A DNA stretch of 64,000 bases, taken from NCBI GenBank assembly GCA_029465975.1, contig CM055754.1, positions 3,343,953-3,407,952 on the forward strand. Reading direction: 5' to 3'. Position numbers and translations under genes: made by a program. Below are positions 1-13,335 of the stretch, piece by piece. A model generated the notes under the pieces. That model saw only the letters and a list, made by a program, of their open reading frames with translations, was not told the DNA's origin and did no database searches. Source of the stretch: Dallia pectoralis. Lineage: Eukaryota; Chordata; Actinopteri; Esociformes; Umbridae. Each line of letters begins with the position of its first letter. Position 1 is the stretch's first letter.

Positions 1-95
1 CCACACATCTCCACGTACTGTAGACCTCATTACACCACCTCATTCTGTAGACCACATTACACCACCACACATCTCCAGATACTTTAGACCAGACC
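1..95. repeat. Partial minisatellite at left edge, about 64-bp unit
   Basis: The word CCACACATCTCCA starts at 1 and again at 65, and related blocks (CTGTAGACC, CATTACACCA) recur between them. This looks like the last one and a half copies of a tandem array that continues left of the window. Confidence 0.6.
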
Positions 96-679
96 TCAAT
101 GGTCTTTAACTCAAACTCTTAAACTCCTTCTAACATCACACTATAATACAGTAGGGAGGGCATTCGATGGAATTCAATGCTTGGAAATACTTTTTGACCA
201 ACATCTGTGACTAATACTTGTCCGTTTTTGTCACTGATATAATATTCTATAAACACATATCCCAGAATATAACCAGCCCCCACAGCTAACGCTGTTCATC
301 TAACAACCAGCCCCCCCCCCTACTCCCATCCTTGCACAATTTCTGCAAGTTTAGTGCAACCAGGACCCCAGAAAGTATTTTGTAAGCAAATATATCTGAA
401 CAAATGATGCTCTGCATGTCATCCATATATTTACGATGGCTCAAAGACATGGGTGTGTGGGTCTAATTAAAAATGTGAAAGGGTTAGCAGTCTGCAGCTT
501 GGCTGTGAGCGCCGGGTGTCTCTGGTTGCCAGCTCTTGGCAGCTCTGCTGTCAGCCAGCCAGCTGTTTAGTCCTGTCCTGAGTTACTGCCAGAGACCGCC
601 ACACACGGCATTGTGGGAGTTGGACAGACTAGTCTAAAAAGCTCAGCTCGCTTTGCTTTTGTCATCCACTGTGTGCATG

Positions 680-681
<2 letters not shown>
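96..681. other. Unique sequence, no gene seen
   Basis: Mixed-composition DNA with a run of ten C at 311-320. I see no open frame of note, no splice-bounded exon and no recognisable repeat. Confidence 0.5.
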
Positions 682-723
<42 letters not shown>

Positions 724-773
724 GTGTGTGTGCGTGCGTGTGTGTGTGTGCGTGTGTGTGTGTGCGTGTGTGT
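682..773. repeat. (GT)n microsatellite with GC interruptions
   Basis: About 90 bp of GT dinucleotides, interrupted by C to give GTGC steps. The alternating purine-pyrimidine pattern favours Z-DNA. The open frame across it (VCVCVC) is a product of the repeat. Confidence 0.97.
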
Positions 774-1485
774 CTTAATTGTTTTTGATTGTTTTCATTG
801 ATTTTCACATTTTTGATTGATTTGTGTGCTTGGCTTTTTTATGAATGTAGACTAGTCGAACAATGTTTAACTATTATACACTTGTAACTATTCTATAGTT
901 CTGAGGAAAAATAAAAATAACTCATTCGAAGACCACGGTCCAAAACAACCGCTCTCTTTGTACAAGGACACATCGAGTACTGTGACGGTTTGAGAGCATT
1001 CTTATGTTGTTGGCCTAACAGAGCAGATCACAAATGCCATTGTCCCCTGGACAAAAAATGGCCTTGAATATTACAAACGCAAATCAACAACAAGAACCCT
1101 TACTTTAAGCGTATGGCCCAACCGCAGTTACGGAAGTGATAGCAACAAAAAAACAGGACTTTCCTTACATATGTATGTTCAAGGTCACGCCACTGTTTAG
1201 CATTGATTTTTGGTACAGTCACAAAAGATATCGAACCACTCCGAACGTCCCTTCAGATGAGTTGTGTAGATTGTACATTCTTACAATGGTCCATCTGCTT
1301 TATTCAAAAGGCTTCATAGACTTTTAGAATAAATAAAACATTCCTATTATTATACGAGTATTATATATAAGTGGTAGTATATATTCATTTCCTTTATTCG
1401 ATTAAGTGCTCAGTAGGCTTTTAAAAATAATTTAATCACAGGAAAATTGAAAACGCGCACTAGTGCATAACATTTACTGTGACTG
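774..1485. other. AT-rich unique sequence, no gene seen
   Basis: A 63-codon open frame (1136-1327) has no recognisable domain. AATAAA words occur but nothing ties them to a transcript. Confidence 0.5.
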
Positions 1486-1705
1486 CGGCATCCAGTGCCG
1501 AATCCAGTGCCGGATCCAGTGCCGGATCCAGTGCCGGATCCAGTGCCGAATCCAGTGCCGGATCCAGTGCCGAATCCATTGCCGCATCCAGTGCTGAATC
1601 CAGTGCCGAATCCAGTGCCGCATCCAGTGCCGGGGGGAGTGGCCCGGTCCAATGCCGGATCCAGTGCCGGGTCTAGTGCCGGATCCAGTGCTGGATGAAG
1701 TGCCT
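1486..1705. repeat. 12-bp minisatellite, unit CCAGTGCCGGAT
   Basis: About 18 copies of a 12-bp unit that varies mainly between CCGGATCCAGTG and CCGAATCCAGTG. Twelve is a multiple of three, so several frames stay open on both strands (for example SSAG repeats on + and GTGS or HWIR repeats on -). These are not judged to be proteins. Confidence 0.95.
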
Positions 1706-1874
1706 GGGCGCAAAGCTGTGCCAGCGTCAGCATGAAATGACATACAGCACCAACCCAGTCAGGCCAAAGGCTGCTAACAGCCTCTCGTTTCCTGTTCATA
1801 TTGATCATCTGCAGCGCATACAGACCAGAGCAAGGCAGCTAATCTCTCTCTTCTCCGGCGTCTCCCCCCGCATG

Positions 1875-1972
1875 CGTCCCAAATGGAACCCTATCCACTA
1901 AACTATGCACTACGTTTGACCGGCGTCCTATGGGACCTTGGTCCAAGCTGGCAATAAGGTGCCGTTTGAAAA
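1875..1972. mobile_element. Salmonid-type fold-back repeat, copy A
   Basis: It begins CGTCCCAAATGGAACCCTAT, has a central GCACTACGTTTGACC, then TATGGGACCTTGGTCC, and ends near AAGGTGCCGTTTGAA. The two halves are imperfect inverted copies, as in the palindromic GCCATTTGGGAC element I recall from salmonid and pike genomes. It is clearly diverged. The family assignment is from memory. Confidence 0.75.
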
Positions 1973-4022
1973 ACATCCGTTTTCCCTGTTAAAACCTGAA
2001 CACTCTCCGGTTACCCAGATGCCCTTGCGGAAGCAGGCCCGGGCAGAGATCCCGGGGTTTTAATCACCGCTCTGTGATCGGCTCGCTCTTCCTCACACGC
2101 TGGGCAGCACGTCAGGCACACTCCCCGCGTCCGCCCGTCCACTCTGTCGTCTTGTGACCTAGTCGAAGTGTTCGTGTGTGTAATTGGTCGTTTTCTCTGA
2201 GTGCACTGTTGTAGTCGTCTGTGTCTCTGTCGTCTTCTCAAGAAGGGCATCAAACGCTTTCCGGTCCTCCATCCGGTGACATGAAACGGGCTCTGTCTCG
2301 GGGTGGGCTCTGTGCACTGCTTAAATGCATTTTTTCAGACTTCAAATATTTAATTCGAGCCGTTCTTTCGCCTACAAAAAGATGAAACCGACGGCACCAA
2401 ACAACGGAGACAAAAAAGCGCCCTTTCTATCTGCCCTGATCTTTTCTCAACGTCTCGTTTCCGTTCAAGGAACGCGCATGTGTTTGTTCACTTTGTTTGG
2501 CTCAGGAGATCCTCTCGTTTTTCTTTCTCTGCCGTCTCACTCTCTCTGTTTCGTTCTCTCCACTCTGAGGCTCGGGGGCCAACAAGCTCACCATCATTTC
2601 AAAGGTCCTTTAAATGTGTAATGAGTGTTACTGCATCGCGATAAACAATGTGTCAGGGAAGGAGGAGGTCAACATTAAAGCCGACTCCCCGCCGGTGCGT
2701 TGCCACGGTGCCGTGTCCCCCGGTAACGGGCTCTCTGTGACCTCTGCGTCTTTCCGTTGTGTCTCGCCGTTCACACTCCTCCGCTTAATCTCTCTCTCGG
2801 TTAGAAAGCGTCTCCTCTGATGGCGTTTCGGCTTTCGGTCACTCCGTTTCGGTCTATTGCGGAGGTGTTGTTTAATGTGTGCGGTGAAAAATTGGACAAA
2901 ACATAATCGTTTCTTGTATTCCATGAAATTTCCTGTTACATTGGTGTGATAGCTGCATTTCCATTGAACTCCATGTGTTTTCTGTTTGATAGTTGGTAGG
3001 TAACGTCTTGGATTGGTTGATGTTTCCAGGACTTTCTTCTGTGATCTTTGTCGTACGGAAGCTGTTTCCATACAGTGTAATGGTCCAGAGAAGAAGATAT
3101 CTATAGGTTTCATTTGAGACTTAATTTGAGGTTAAAGCATTTTTTCTTTTTTCTTGCAACTCTTCAAGCACTTTTTCTTGTGGAATCTTAAAGACACTTT
3201 CAAAGCATGTCTCCACTAATGCCTAACTAGCTGGGACATTTTAACATTGATTACCAAGTTAGCGAGAAAAAACGTATGCGATTAGTTGTCAACACACACA
3301 CACACACACAACTAGCAGAATCTTTACGTCTGAACATTTATGTTGTTTCATTTCTCCTCCATTATTTTTCTCCTATGTTGAGTTGCAGCACATTGTGTCA
3401 TATAAGAGAAGTAGACAGAAGACACATCAGCCTGTCTCTAATCCCGTCTTACAGAAGGGGAGAAGCGAAAGAAGACAGATCTAACATTTGATTCATCAGT
3501 GAAATTCAAAGAGACAAAGGAAGCTGTGATTGTTCTAAACAGAAGCACCTCTCTCCGCGTTTCCTGTCATTCCCCAGGATAGGGCATCAGTCCGGGCCAG
3601 GCTGAGCTGTGAAGGGCACTCTTTGAGCGCTGTTCTGCCGTTTCCTCTTTTTGTTATGTTATAAATCTGACTGTATTACTGCTCTAAACATTTTAGAGAG
3701 AGAGAGAGAGAGAGACAGGTCTTTACAGCACACCAGGAGAGTGATGACAGCCCCCTGAGGGAAAACTCACCACAATGCCACTGTACCTACACATACTTAC
3801 TTTACTACAACTATAAAATAATTCCTTGCTTTGGTGAACGGATTTTATTGCATTTTTTCAGACATGGCTTATGAGAGACGGTACTGCAAATTTACTGCTG
3901 ATGTAAAAAAGTTCTGAAATTAACTCGATTGATATTAAAGTATAAAACGATGACACTTAATTATTGTTGTGGAGTTGCTTTCGAGTCTGTTGCTCTTTAC
4001 CGAAAACAATGGTTAAGCAAGC
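1973..4022. other. Unique sequence with short microsatellites
   Basis: Contains a moderately CpG-rich stretch (about 2040-2290), (CA)10 at 3292-3311 and (AG)10 at 3695-3714. The 161-codon reverse frame (2628-3113) has no domain I recognise and no splice context. No gene is supported. Confidence 0.5.
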
Positions 4023-4530
4023 CAGTGTCTGTCCTTCACAGTGTCTGTCCTTCTCAGTGCCTGTCCTTCACAGTGTCTGTCTTTCACAGAGTCGGTCCTT
4101 GACAGTGTCTGTCCTTCACATTGTCTGTCCTTCACAGTATATGTCCTTCACAGTGTCTGTCTTTCACAGTGTATGTCCTTCACAGTGTCTGTCCTTCACA
4201 TTGTCTGTCCTCTACAGTGTCTGTCTTTCGCAGTGCCTGTCCTTCACAGTGTCTGTCCTTCACTGTGTCTGTCCTTCACAGTGTCTGTCTTTCGCAGTGC
4301 CTGTCCTTCACAGTGTCTGTCCTTCACTGTGTCTGTCCTTCACAGTGTCTGTCTTTCGCAGTGCCTGTCCTTCACAGTGTCTGTCCTTCACTGTGTCTGT
4401 CCTTCACAGTGTCTGTCTTTCGCAGTGCCTGTCCTTCACAGTGTCTGTCCTTCACTGTGTCTGTCCTTCACAGTGTCTGTCTTTCACAGTGCCTGTCCTT
4501 CACAGTGTCTGTCCTTCACAGTGTGCGTCC
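4023..4530. repeat. 16-bp minisatellite with 64-bp higher-order unit
   Basis: About 32 copies of CAGTGTCTGTCCTTCA. From 4215 the array is organised as a 64-bp super-unit of four 16-mers. The variant CAGTGTCTGTCTTTCG marks each start at 4215, 4279, 4343 and 4407, with a related form at 4471. Sixteen is not divisible by three, so all three forward frames read the same Ser/Cys/Pro/Val-rich peptide. The 200-230-codon frames are therefore repeat artefacts. Confidence 0.96.
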
Positions 4531-6769
4531 TCAGATGTTCAGGGCACCTCAGATGTTCAGGGCAGCAGGGAACTTCAGTGGAACAGCAGACAGAGTTGGG
4601 AGGATGCCGCGTGCCTCCGTCTCTGCAGGCCTGGGTGGTTTGAGGCAGGAGGATAGATTCTCCAGAAGCCCAAGGCTGTCACCCACCACAATAGGACAGA
4701 TGTTCTCGATCGTTCTGATGGCTCCTCTGAGTGCCGCAGTCTCCTGGACGTACTGAGAGGAATACCGGTACTCGTTTTTTTCTGTCATTCAGTGAGATGG
4801 AATTCAATGCCGAGCAAAACACATTTGAAATGTTGACAGTTCTGTGAACATTGTGTTAATGTTTGTGCCTTTAGCGAGTGGTGTGAACGCCTGCACCTAA
4901 TTGTGCGAGCGCGCGCGTGCGTGTGTGTGTGTGTGTGGTCCATGTCAATTTGTGCGTGTGTTTGTGTGGTGAGCAGATGTACTCACGGCTCAACCCAGAC
5001 ATGTGCGCGGTCCCAGTCACTCTCTCTCTCTCTCTCTATCTGAACTTCAGAGAGATTCCACAGAAAGGTTTTAATTACGCCATGCTTTGACTTGGCACAT
5101 AGTGTGCGGAGATCCTTACTGAAGAACATAAATCTCCCGGCGATGACAGTGCCACACCTCAAAGCCTGAAGAACACACACACACTAGCATCCAGACGCAC
5201 ACACACACATGCCCTCCGTTCGGACCTCCCAAGGGTGCTGGTTAAGCCTTGCTCAATACTTCACTCTCTCACTCTTTTACACTGTCTCTCAAACGTGTGT
5301 TTTTTATCCTTTTGATTTGGTCGCTCACTCTTCACCACTGGACACTCTCCTGGACACATGAAGGTTCTCTGTCTCTTTGTCTTTATTTCTGTGACCTGGT
5401 CTCACTCACTCAGACACACAGACACACACACACAGACTCAAGTTGCAGGCAGAGAAAAACATGTAAACACATGCACAAACCCACACACAGAGACACACAC
5501 ACTCACATTGAGTGTGTACATACACACACAGCTCAGTTCAGGTGTGGCTTAATAAGTCGCTCTTTCGGCTGTGGGCCTGCAAGCAGCCAGAACATCGGCT
5601 CAATGTAAGCCCAGCTTGCCTGGCATTTTTATGGATTCCGTCTCTTATTTAAACATTTATTTGCACATCTTTCGTAAAAAAAGGGGTTTTCGCTTTATCA
5701 TGGTTTGTGTGTAGATTTATGCGGAGGATTGAAATTTCTGTCAATAGGTGTGATAGTTTGACAAGAATTACAAATGCTCTCTTTACTCTGGGGCATCTTC
5801 ACTCTCAAAATATGCCTTCTGTCTTTTGTAAAGACTTGAAGTCCAAGGAACGAGATGTCCTCGCGTTTTTAACGTTTTCTATGGATCTCTGAGATCAACA
5901 TGTCCAATGTGTTGATCGACGCAGAAGCAGTCGTGTTCATTATCCGGCCTTACTCTTTCAAAGCAGGACTGTTTGATATCTGTGGTCTACGTTCAGAAAG
6001 CTCTCCAAAACAATTTCTGAGAAAAAGATACGTAAAGAACATGCAAAATAATTCGAGATTCAATTAGAAGTAAATGACAAGGCTGCCATCCATGCACCAT
6101 GGAATTGTATTGAATTTCAGAAATTGGTCGTTATTTTGTTGCGTCACTGAGAGTCACTCAGTGTACGTGTGTATAAGACATCTGGTTTAGCTCACAGCCA
6201 CACCCAAGCTTCACTATCTGTGATAAGGCAAGTCAATGACTGTTGCTGTAAAAACGGGTAAAAACAGCTCAAAGTGCATATGGACACACATGCCAGATTG
6301 TATTCTCTTTTTCTAAAGAGCGAGAAAGTTACCTTACTTTTCTCATATCTCCCAGGCAGGACATGTCCATCTAAACTTCCTTATAATATACTTTATATGC
6401 ATGTACACATTATTCTGCTTAACGTCACTCTCATTGATCAATTCCATTTGTCAATCAACTCCATTTGTTAGCTTATTAGAAATTGTGACTTTGGGTCGAA
6501 GAAGGGCAAATACAATATCCCGCCACCATCACCTCGAAGTGTTCTCCCTTCAAGGGGAACCCTTATTATAAAGCTTGCTTGGGGCCCTTTTTTCAACGAG
6601 CGCTACCGGGTCAACGCCCAGGCAAGTGGGTAAAATGACTTTTAAACACACATTTTCACGGACACTTTAACCGCAGGTGTGACCACGCCGAACAGTCCAG
6701 AATGCACAGAGCGTACTAACAATATTCCTATTGGCATGACACCAGTCCTCCCAACTTTGCTGTCTTCTC
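4531..6769. other. Unique sequence with CT/CA/GC-GT simple repeats
   Basis: Includes an alternating GC/GT tract at 4909-4937 (Z-DNA prone), (CT)9 at 5020-5037 and CA-rich patches between about 5408 and 5530. No exon or mobile element was recognised. Confidence 0.5.
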
Positions 6770-7035
6770 GTCTCTCTCTCTCGTCTCTCTCTAGTCTCTC
6801 TCTTCCCTCGCCTCTCCTCTGGAAGTTAAAGCTTCATTTGCTGCTCTAACCTGGTCCTCATTACCATACTTATGAACCGTCACACCATCTTAATTTGCCA
6901 GATTAAACACCTGGTAACGTTCCTCCTCGTGCCTCCCCTCGGCCGAGGTGTTTTCAGAGCAGGTGAGATCAACCACCGCAGAGATGGCTATCAGACACTC
7001 TCCTCCCCCCTCTTTCTCTCTCTCTCTCTCTGTCT
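6770..7035. repeat. CT-rich low-complexity patches
   Basis: Clusters of CTCTCT with CGT interruptions at 6770-6812 and again near 7012-7032, separated by unique sequence. Confidence 0.8.
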
Positions 7036-7060
7036 CTCCTTCCCTCTTTTCTCCTCTCTT

Positions 7061-9834
7061 TACGCTACCAGCGAGGCATTCACACGTCGGGTCCTCGTAC
7101 CCCCACCGTGCCAATACCGTGCCAGTCCACCTACTGTTTCAAGCTGTGGTATCACGTGGTCAAAGCAGCGGGCACAGGAGTGTTAGAAGACTCGCGCCTA
7201 TTTTATATGTGTGTTCTTTTTTTATCTCTCACCAAGGTGAGAAAACTGTCGCCGTCTCGTCTCCTCCGGTGCTACTTTGCGGCGTATTAAAAGCCCGTTA
7301 ATTAAATAAACGGTCAGCGTAAGAGCCGACGACGCCACCTGAGAAGACAGCAAGCTGCGACGATACGAGAAAGCTGCTACCGCCGCTCTCGCCGAGAGAA
7401 AGCCACGGCTGTTCGGCGGCCAACGACTCCGGAACAGATAATGAAACATTTCAGTCAAATTGACACGTGAGGTGATATTTTCGTAGTGTGACAGTGGCGG
7501 TGAGACATCCTTTGTTCTTTTTGGCACACGTTGTGCGACGCGTGCCTGTAATGAAGTCGTAGCTGACGACATTCCTGGGTTCAAGGCCTTGGGAGCTACG
7601 GCAATGCCACCTGAACTCCGCGCTAAACCCGTGCACGTTTGCTCATGTTGACTCTCAAGTAGGCATCCGTTACTGAAGTGATCTCTAAGGTACAGCTACC
7701 ACTTCGTCATGGATTGCATTCGACGCTAAGCTAACGGGAGCGCCCTCGTACTCGTCGTCCCCCATTGAAACAGATGCTACAATATAAATTGGCTGTGCGA
7801 ACAGGTTCTGCCTCAAATTAGTGTACGTTAACACTTACTGCGTCCTGGTAAGCAAAGGCTGGTAGTATTTTTTCGAAATAGTAAGCTAAAAACGCACACA
7901 AAACACACGTACAAACGTATTTAGGTAATGGAATGCAAATAAAGCCTCAGTATAGTCTCACGCCAAACGACTTGGAATAAACGTACATTGAAACCTGTCG
8001 ACACCATTTTTACCCACTGTATTTTCTCCAATATACATGCATTCGGTGTGATCAATCAAACGTCATCCAGGGCAGTGCCAAATCAAGCGATAGTCTTTCT
8101 TTTACCCTGTACACATCTCTGAAATGTGACTGCACCAAAGCACCCCCAGACCATCACATATATTTTTTTAAAGTAATATGAAATCACCCTCACAAGCAGT
8201 GTTATTACGTAGAATAAATAAGGTCTCGAAAATTGCCTCACTTCAAATACAATTACAAATAGCAAATATCTAACACGACTTACAATTTGTGTTGTTGTTG
8301 TGGTAGTTGTAACAGCGCCTGTGCCATATTTTGGTTTCACTCAGCCACCATGTTGTAATCAGGCATCTGATCAAATCTGGCATTCACGCAGGAGATTCGT
8401 TTTTTTGGATGTTCGGTACCTATGTCTGCAGGCAATCACCTTAATTATAAAACACAGAGACAGTCACCAAATCGTTAGAATTACACATTCCTAAATTTGA
8501 CTTTGCACGGAAATGAACAGGGTGGGTAACCTGTGACTATTATAACAAGCATTTTATTACGTTACATACATGATCATTTCCTACCATACTGATTGTCAGA
8601 GGGAGTGAGGAGAGCCAGGTGTAGCATTCAAATGATTATCACACACAGCCAGATATTATAACGCCTGTTGTTAAATAGCTTCACGAATAGCTTTTAAAGT
8701 TTTTCAAGTTGACCATTACAGAGTAACGTTTATTGTGTGTGTGTGATTTTATTTCTGTATCTCCACCCGCCTGCGAACGCAACACTGTGAAATAGGCTTA
8801 TGGAAAATTGGGAAGAAGCCAAAACACCTGCGTTTGCTGCTGTTTAGAACGATGACCCCCTTGGTTAAAAAGTAAGGATGTTTATTAAGTTATTTCCTTG
8901 CTTTGTCTGTAGTACAGTAAGTTCCATTAACTGGGGAACACTCACCTCAGGAGAAGGGGGAGGTGAATTAGTGTGCCATTCTAAAATAAGACCTCTTTAG
9001 CACCTACCTCAGAACAGATGGTAGCCAAATATCCAGCCACCAAAAATAAAAAACGTTCATCTTTTCTTCGGGCTTACTTCATGGGTGACGTATGTTCTGA
9101 TGTACCACAAACTGATATAGGCTGTGATTACATTTTTCACTTAATTTTCCAGTGCACTTTCTGCAGATGTAAAGACCAGCCAACACATCACGAATTTCAG
9201 GCAGTTTAATTGTTTTATTTCTCTTGGATTTAAAACTCCCTATCTTTTGGACGTTTGTAATTGCGATAAACACCAGCTTGATTAAAAATTAAGGGAGTGA
9301 TAATTGATATCTAAAGCACACTATCAGTGATTCATTTTTGGGCAGTATAATGCTATTTTTAAAGGTACACAAACACACGGTGGTAATGACCACTGTGGTA
9401 AACTGTGGGGATTTAACTGTCAGGCCATCAAAGTTTCTATTTAATTATGCTTTACTTTGATACATTTCAAACACAAAACAATGAGATGTATAAAAGTTCT
9501 GGTAATCACGCAGAATACAAACATTATTCCATTACATACATTACTTTGAACACATTTCTAATTACAGGTATTGTATTGACGGTGGTGTTTTAACATCAAA
9601 CACAGTTTATGTCACACCCAGTCATGTCCTACTGCCGGACGTCAGTTCCGGGTGAGCTTTGATGGGTAGAATGTTAAGCAACATCAACGTGATGGTAATG
9701 ACACAACAAAGTTAGATGTGATGGAGGAAAATAATAAAATGTCAACATGCATTGACAAAAACAAGAATGCATGGAAACCTGGTAAAAATACTTTAATCTA
9801 CACTAATATACATTTTCCAATTCTAAAATATTCT
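7061..9834. other. Unique sequence, CpG-dense then AT-rich
   Basis: About 7240-7440 is noticeably CpG-dense (GCGGCG, CGACGACGCC, CCGCCGCTCTCGCC). From about 7640 the sequence becomes AT-rich. A 120-codon reverse frame (7222-7584) covers the CpG part but shows no domain. I see no gene. Confidence 0.45.
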
Positions 9835-9990
9835 AATATACATACATACTAATATACATAAATACACAATATATATATATACTATATACCTGTACACAAT
9901 ATATATATATATATATATATATATACTAACATACATACATATACACAATAAATATATATACTAATACATACACATACTCAATCTCAAATT
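9835..9990. repeat. AT-rich tandem repeat with (AT)n core
   Basis: Degenerate copies of ACTAATATACATA surround (AT)n runs, the longest near 9901-9925. This would be helically unstable DNA and is prone to length change. Confidence 0.9.
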
Positions 9991-10203
9991 ATTTTCTTCC
10001 TGTGGATAAAACTGTATATAATGGCACAATAAAAACGGTATCTCTAAAATCTCACTTGCATGGATTTCGGGCCTAAAATGAATAAGTCTTTTCTGATGAC
10101 CTGTGTGACGTTTAGCCGGACAGTCCCTAGCAAATCTGATTTGCCAGATGACATAATGAACCATATCAAAGAGAATACTTCATACAGCCGTGCAATATGC
10201 ATC

Positions 10204-10341
10204 CATAGGCGTAGCTAGGCGACACACTTGGACTCTATTTCGATCACAGACAGGTTAAATGAAAATGATCCGAGGTGACGCATCTGATTACTTTATTATT
10301 TTATTTACTTTTTCAACTTAAACAGGAAAACTACGCCCCTG
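10204..10341. mobile_element. Candidate hAT-like MITE
   Basis: The left end CATAGGCGTAG and the reverse complement of the right end (CAGGGGCGTAG) match at 9 of 11 positions. The CAGGGGCGTAG-type terminus is common in vertebrate hAT elements. The 8-bp flanks do not form a clean duplication, so an old copy or chance similarity remain possible. Confidence 0.4.
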
Positions 10342-10530
10342 CCTTAATCCGTTTGATGCACGGCGTTACCTGCAGACATGACAGTAATAATCTAATAGGA
10401 TGAGGAATTAGTGATGAACTGTGTTTGTCAGTTGAGCCTCTATTGTGTTTACCTGCCACCCACCTTCTCTATCTGTCTCCACTCACTTCCTGTTCACTCC
10501 CCCATCTCTATGTCTCCGCCTCCCCAAACT

Positions 10531-10556
10531 CTCTCTCTCTCTCTGTCTCTCTCTCT
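10531..10556. repeat. (CT)n microsatellite
   Basis: CTCTCTCTCTCTCT with one G interruption. Confidence 0.9.
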
Positions 10557-10639
10557 AACTCATTCTCTGTCCCCCCACCCCACCCATCTCACTAGCATCA
10601 ATCTGATCCTGGCGTAGGAATGTGCCGTTTGGCAAGCGG

Positions 10640-10870
10640 CTGGCTATAAATAAAGCAGAGCCTGCACAAAAGAATGTGTTAATTACTAATTACAAGGCCC
10701 AGACCATGCCACACACACACACACACTCACACACACCCATGTTAAAACAAGTGCACGAGCCCGCACGTTAAAACGTCGGCTCGGAGCCTCTCTCTAAACC
10801 TCATTATTAAGCTCAGACAAATAACAGAAATCAAACACAGTAATCAGAAGGACCATTAACAGTGTTTCCC
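10640..10870. promoter_or_regulatory. Possible conserved non-coding block, TAAT-rich
   Basis: Unique AT-rich sequence with several homeodomain-type cores (TTAATTACTAATTAC near 10679) and a short CA run at 10711-10738. Composition alone suggests a distal element. There is no direct evidence of function. Confidence 0.22.
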
Positions 10871-10957
10871 TCTCTGCTCGTTGTGGAGAAATCCCTGCTA
10901 TGAAGAGACGCCAGGCGGGTTAAGAAGTTGCTCCATGCCTGCCGCCCCCCGAACATA

Positions 10958-11118
10958 CACACACACACACACACTTATACACCACTCATGATAAATACAC
11001 ACACACACACATATACACCACTCATGATAAATACACACACACACGTACACACACATATACACCACTCATGATAAATACACACACACACGTACACACACAT
11101 ATACACCACTAATAATAA

Positions 11119-11156
<38 letters not shown>

Positions 11157-11205
11157 TTACACCACACATGATAAACACACACACACACACACGCACACAC
11201 ACACA

Positions 11206-11246
<41 letters not shown>

Positions 11247-11300
11247 ACACACACACACATACACCCCTCATGATAAATACACACACACACAGACAGTATA
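10958..11300. repeat. Compound CA array with ACCACTCATGATAAATA spacers
   Basis: (CA)n blocks alternate with a spacer of the form ATACACCACTCATGATAAAT, at roughly 33-50-bp intervals in the left part. The right part (11117-11260) is nearly pure CA with CG and CAGA interruptions. The reverse-strand VCVCVC frames are artefacts. Confidence 0.95.
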
Positions 11301-13335
11301 TTGTATGATAATCCTAATTATTTAACCTTTTATGGGTTGATTTTTGACCAGGGTAACACAGAAGGCACGTATTTTCACTCGTCTCCTACGCCAAAAAACC
11401 CGATGGATTTGTACTCAACCCCTACGTGAAATCTCCTGCACTCACCTCCTGCATTCACCTCCGGTTCACCTCCACTCCACTCTCTCTCTCGCGTATGATT
11501 CAAGAATGCAGATTGTCTGAATACAAAACATGGGGGAACTTTCTCCATTGTAGACCGTCGATCTGGGAGGGTATTAGTGTCACATGAAAGCAACGTCCCT
11601 TTCTCCTCCCTATCTCACCTGCCATTCCCAACTCACGCGGAAAACGAAACGCCGTGCCTATTTCTTAGCCCCCCACCCCGCCCCGCCCCGCCCCTGAAAA
11701 TAGGACGCTTTTCTATTATGAAAAAACAATGCTGTGTTTTCACGCAATAATGGGGAGCGGAAAAAAGTGGCGGGGAGGAGAGATGATGGATTAAACTTTA
11801 AGCGGGATTTGACGGCAAGCAGAAATTTTTGGGTGTCTATTAAAACTCGTCTTTAGAGGGAATAGAGGGAGAGGTAGCCCCCCCCCCACCGCCCCCTCCG
11901 GTGAACGCGGCAGGAAATAATACGGTAGCTTTGCGCGGAGGGCTCGCTTTGCTCGCTGGCACCTCGGTCGCTGCCTGAGCTGCAAACTTTGCGGGCTCAT
12001 CATTAACGCTGGCATGTGCCGGTTCCTCCAGGAGGGCCCGGAGAGTAATGCGAAATTCTGCAGCTGTCCCGGCTGCCAGTCTCCAGAGCCCTCTCTCACT
12101 GATGTTAAAGGAAATCTTTATTGTCAGTCACATATCCCATTCACTTTGTTCACCTGCACTGACAATTCTATGCTGGGAGAGTGAGAAATGTGTGTGTGTG
12201 TGTGTGTGTGCACTTTCACCATGTACACTTGTGCATATACCGTGTGTGTCTAACTACCCGGACTGGCCCATTTCACTTTGGCTCTCTCCTTTTCTCTTCT
12301 TCCTCAACCCGCCGTTGATGCGTTGGCATCGGTGAGTTTCTAAAAACCTTCCTCATTAGTTGAAATCCGTTTGAAATCTGGAAGTGAGAGGCTGATAACG
12401 AAGTGGGCCAGGCACTAGCCCCCGTTTTTACCGCCTGACAGGTGAGGTGGTGGTGGAGGAGGGCGGGTTGGGTGTGGAAATGAAGTGGGGCCGCCGGGTG
12501 TGAGGCGACTCCGAGGAGGACTGACGGGGAGGCGCCGGGGAGGTGCGCGCAAACAGTGTTCAGTGTCACTGTGTGAACCTCCCTCCCTTCCTCTCCCCGT
12601 CTCCCCCTCCTCTCCTCCCGTGTCCGCTCCTCTTCGCTCTTCCTCCTGACAACTCCTGGCGTCACACCCGCCTGTACTTCCTCAACCCCTCCCTCTCCCC
12701 CTCCCCCTCTTCCTCCTCTCCTGTGAGTGCGAGGTATGACAGTGGCAGTTGTCATGTATTATTAACCCTCCCTGAATTTACCAGCACTGTTCATTATACC
12801 TGATTGGGCCTCTAATGGGCTGGATGATTTGAGGACCCGGCCGGGCCTGGATTGCCTGAACAGAGTGTCTGATCTTCTGACTATAATGGGGAGAGGAGAG
12901 ACTGCCGTCTGGAAGTGATCCGGGTGCTGAAATTGAGCGGGCGGAGCTGCTGTCTAATTGGACGAGGAGTACCCGAACAGTTAGCTCAAATCCATTGGAT
13001 TGGACGTGCGTGCCACTGCGATATTAACCGTGGCAATCGGTTAAACGCAAACGCTACGCGGTTGTTATACTTATACCTTATTCGACGTAGGTTTGCGTAA
13101 CAGCCAGGCGGTTGTATTATTTCACAGTTTAAAACCGTACGTAACCCGCGGTTGTACATGTAATTACGGCACTTTGGCGAGACGGCGAGGGTCCGCGAGT
13201 GGCGCGGTGTCCATGTGGCTAATCTGCAGTGTAATTTCACAGATCTGCTGTAGCTTGTTTATGGAAATGTTGTGCTCTAAATCCCTTCGGATGCGTGGCG
13301 AGATGCTCTGGTGACGAGCCAAAAAGTCAGTTTTA

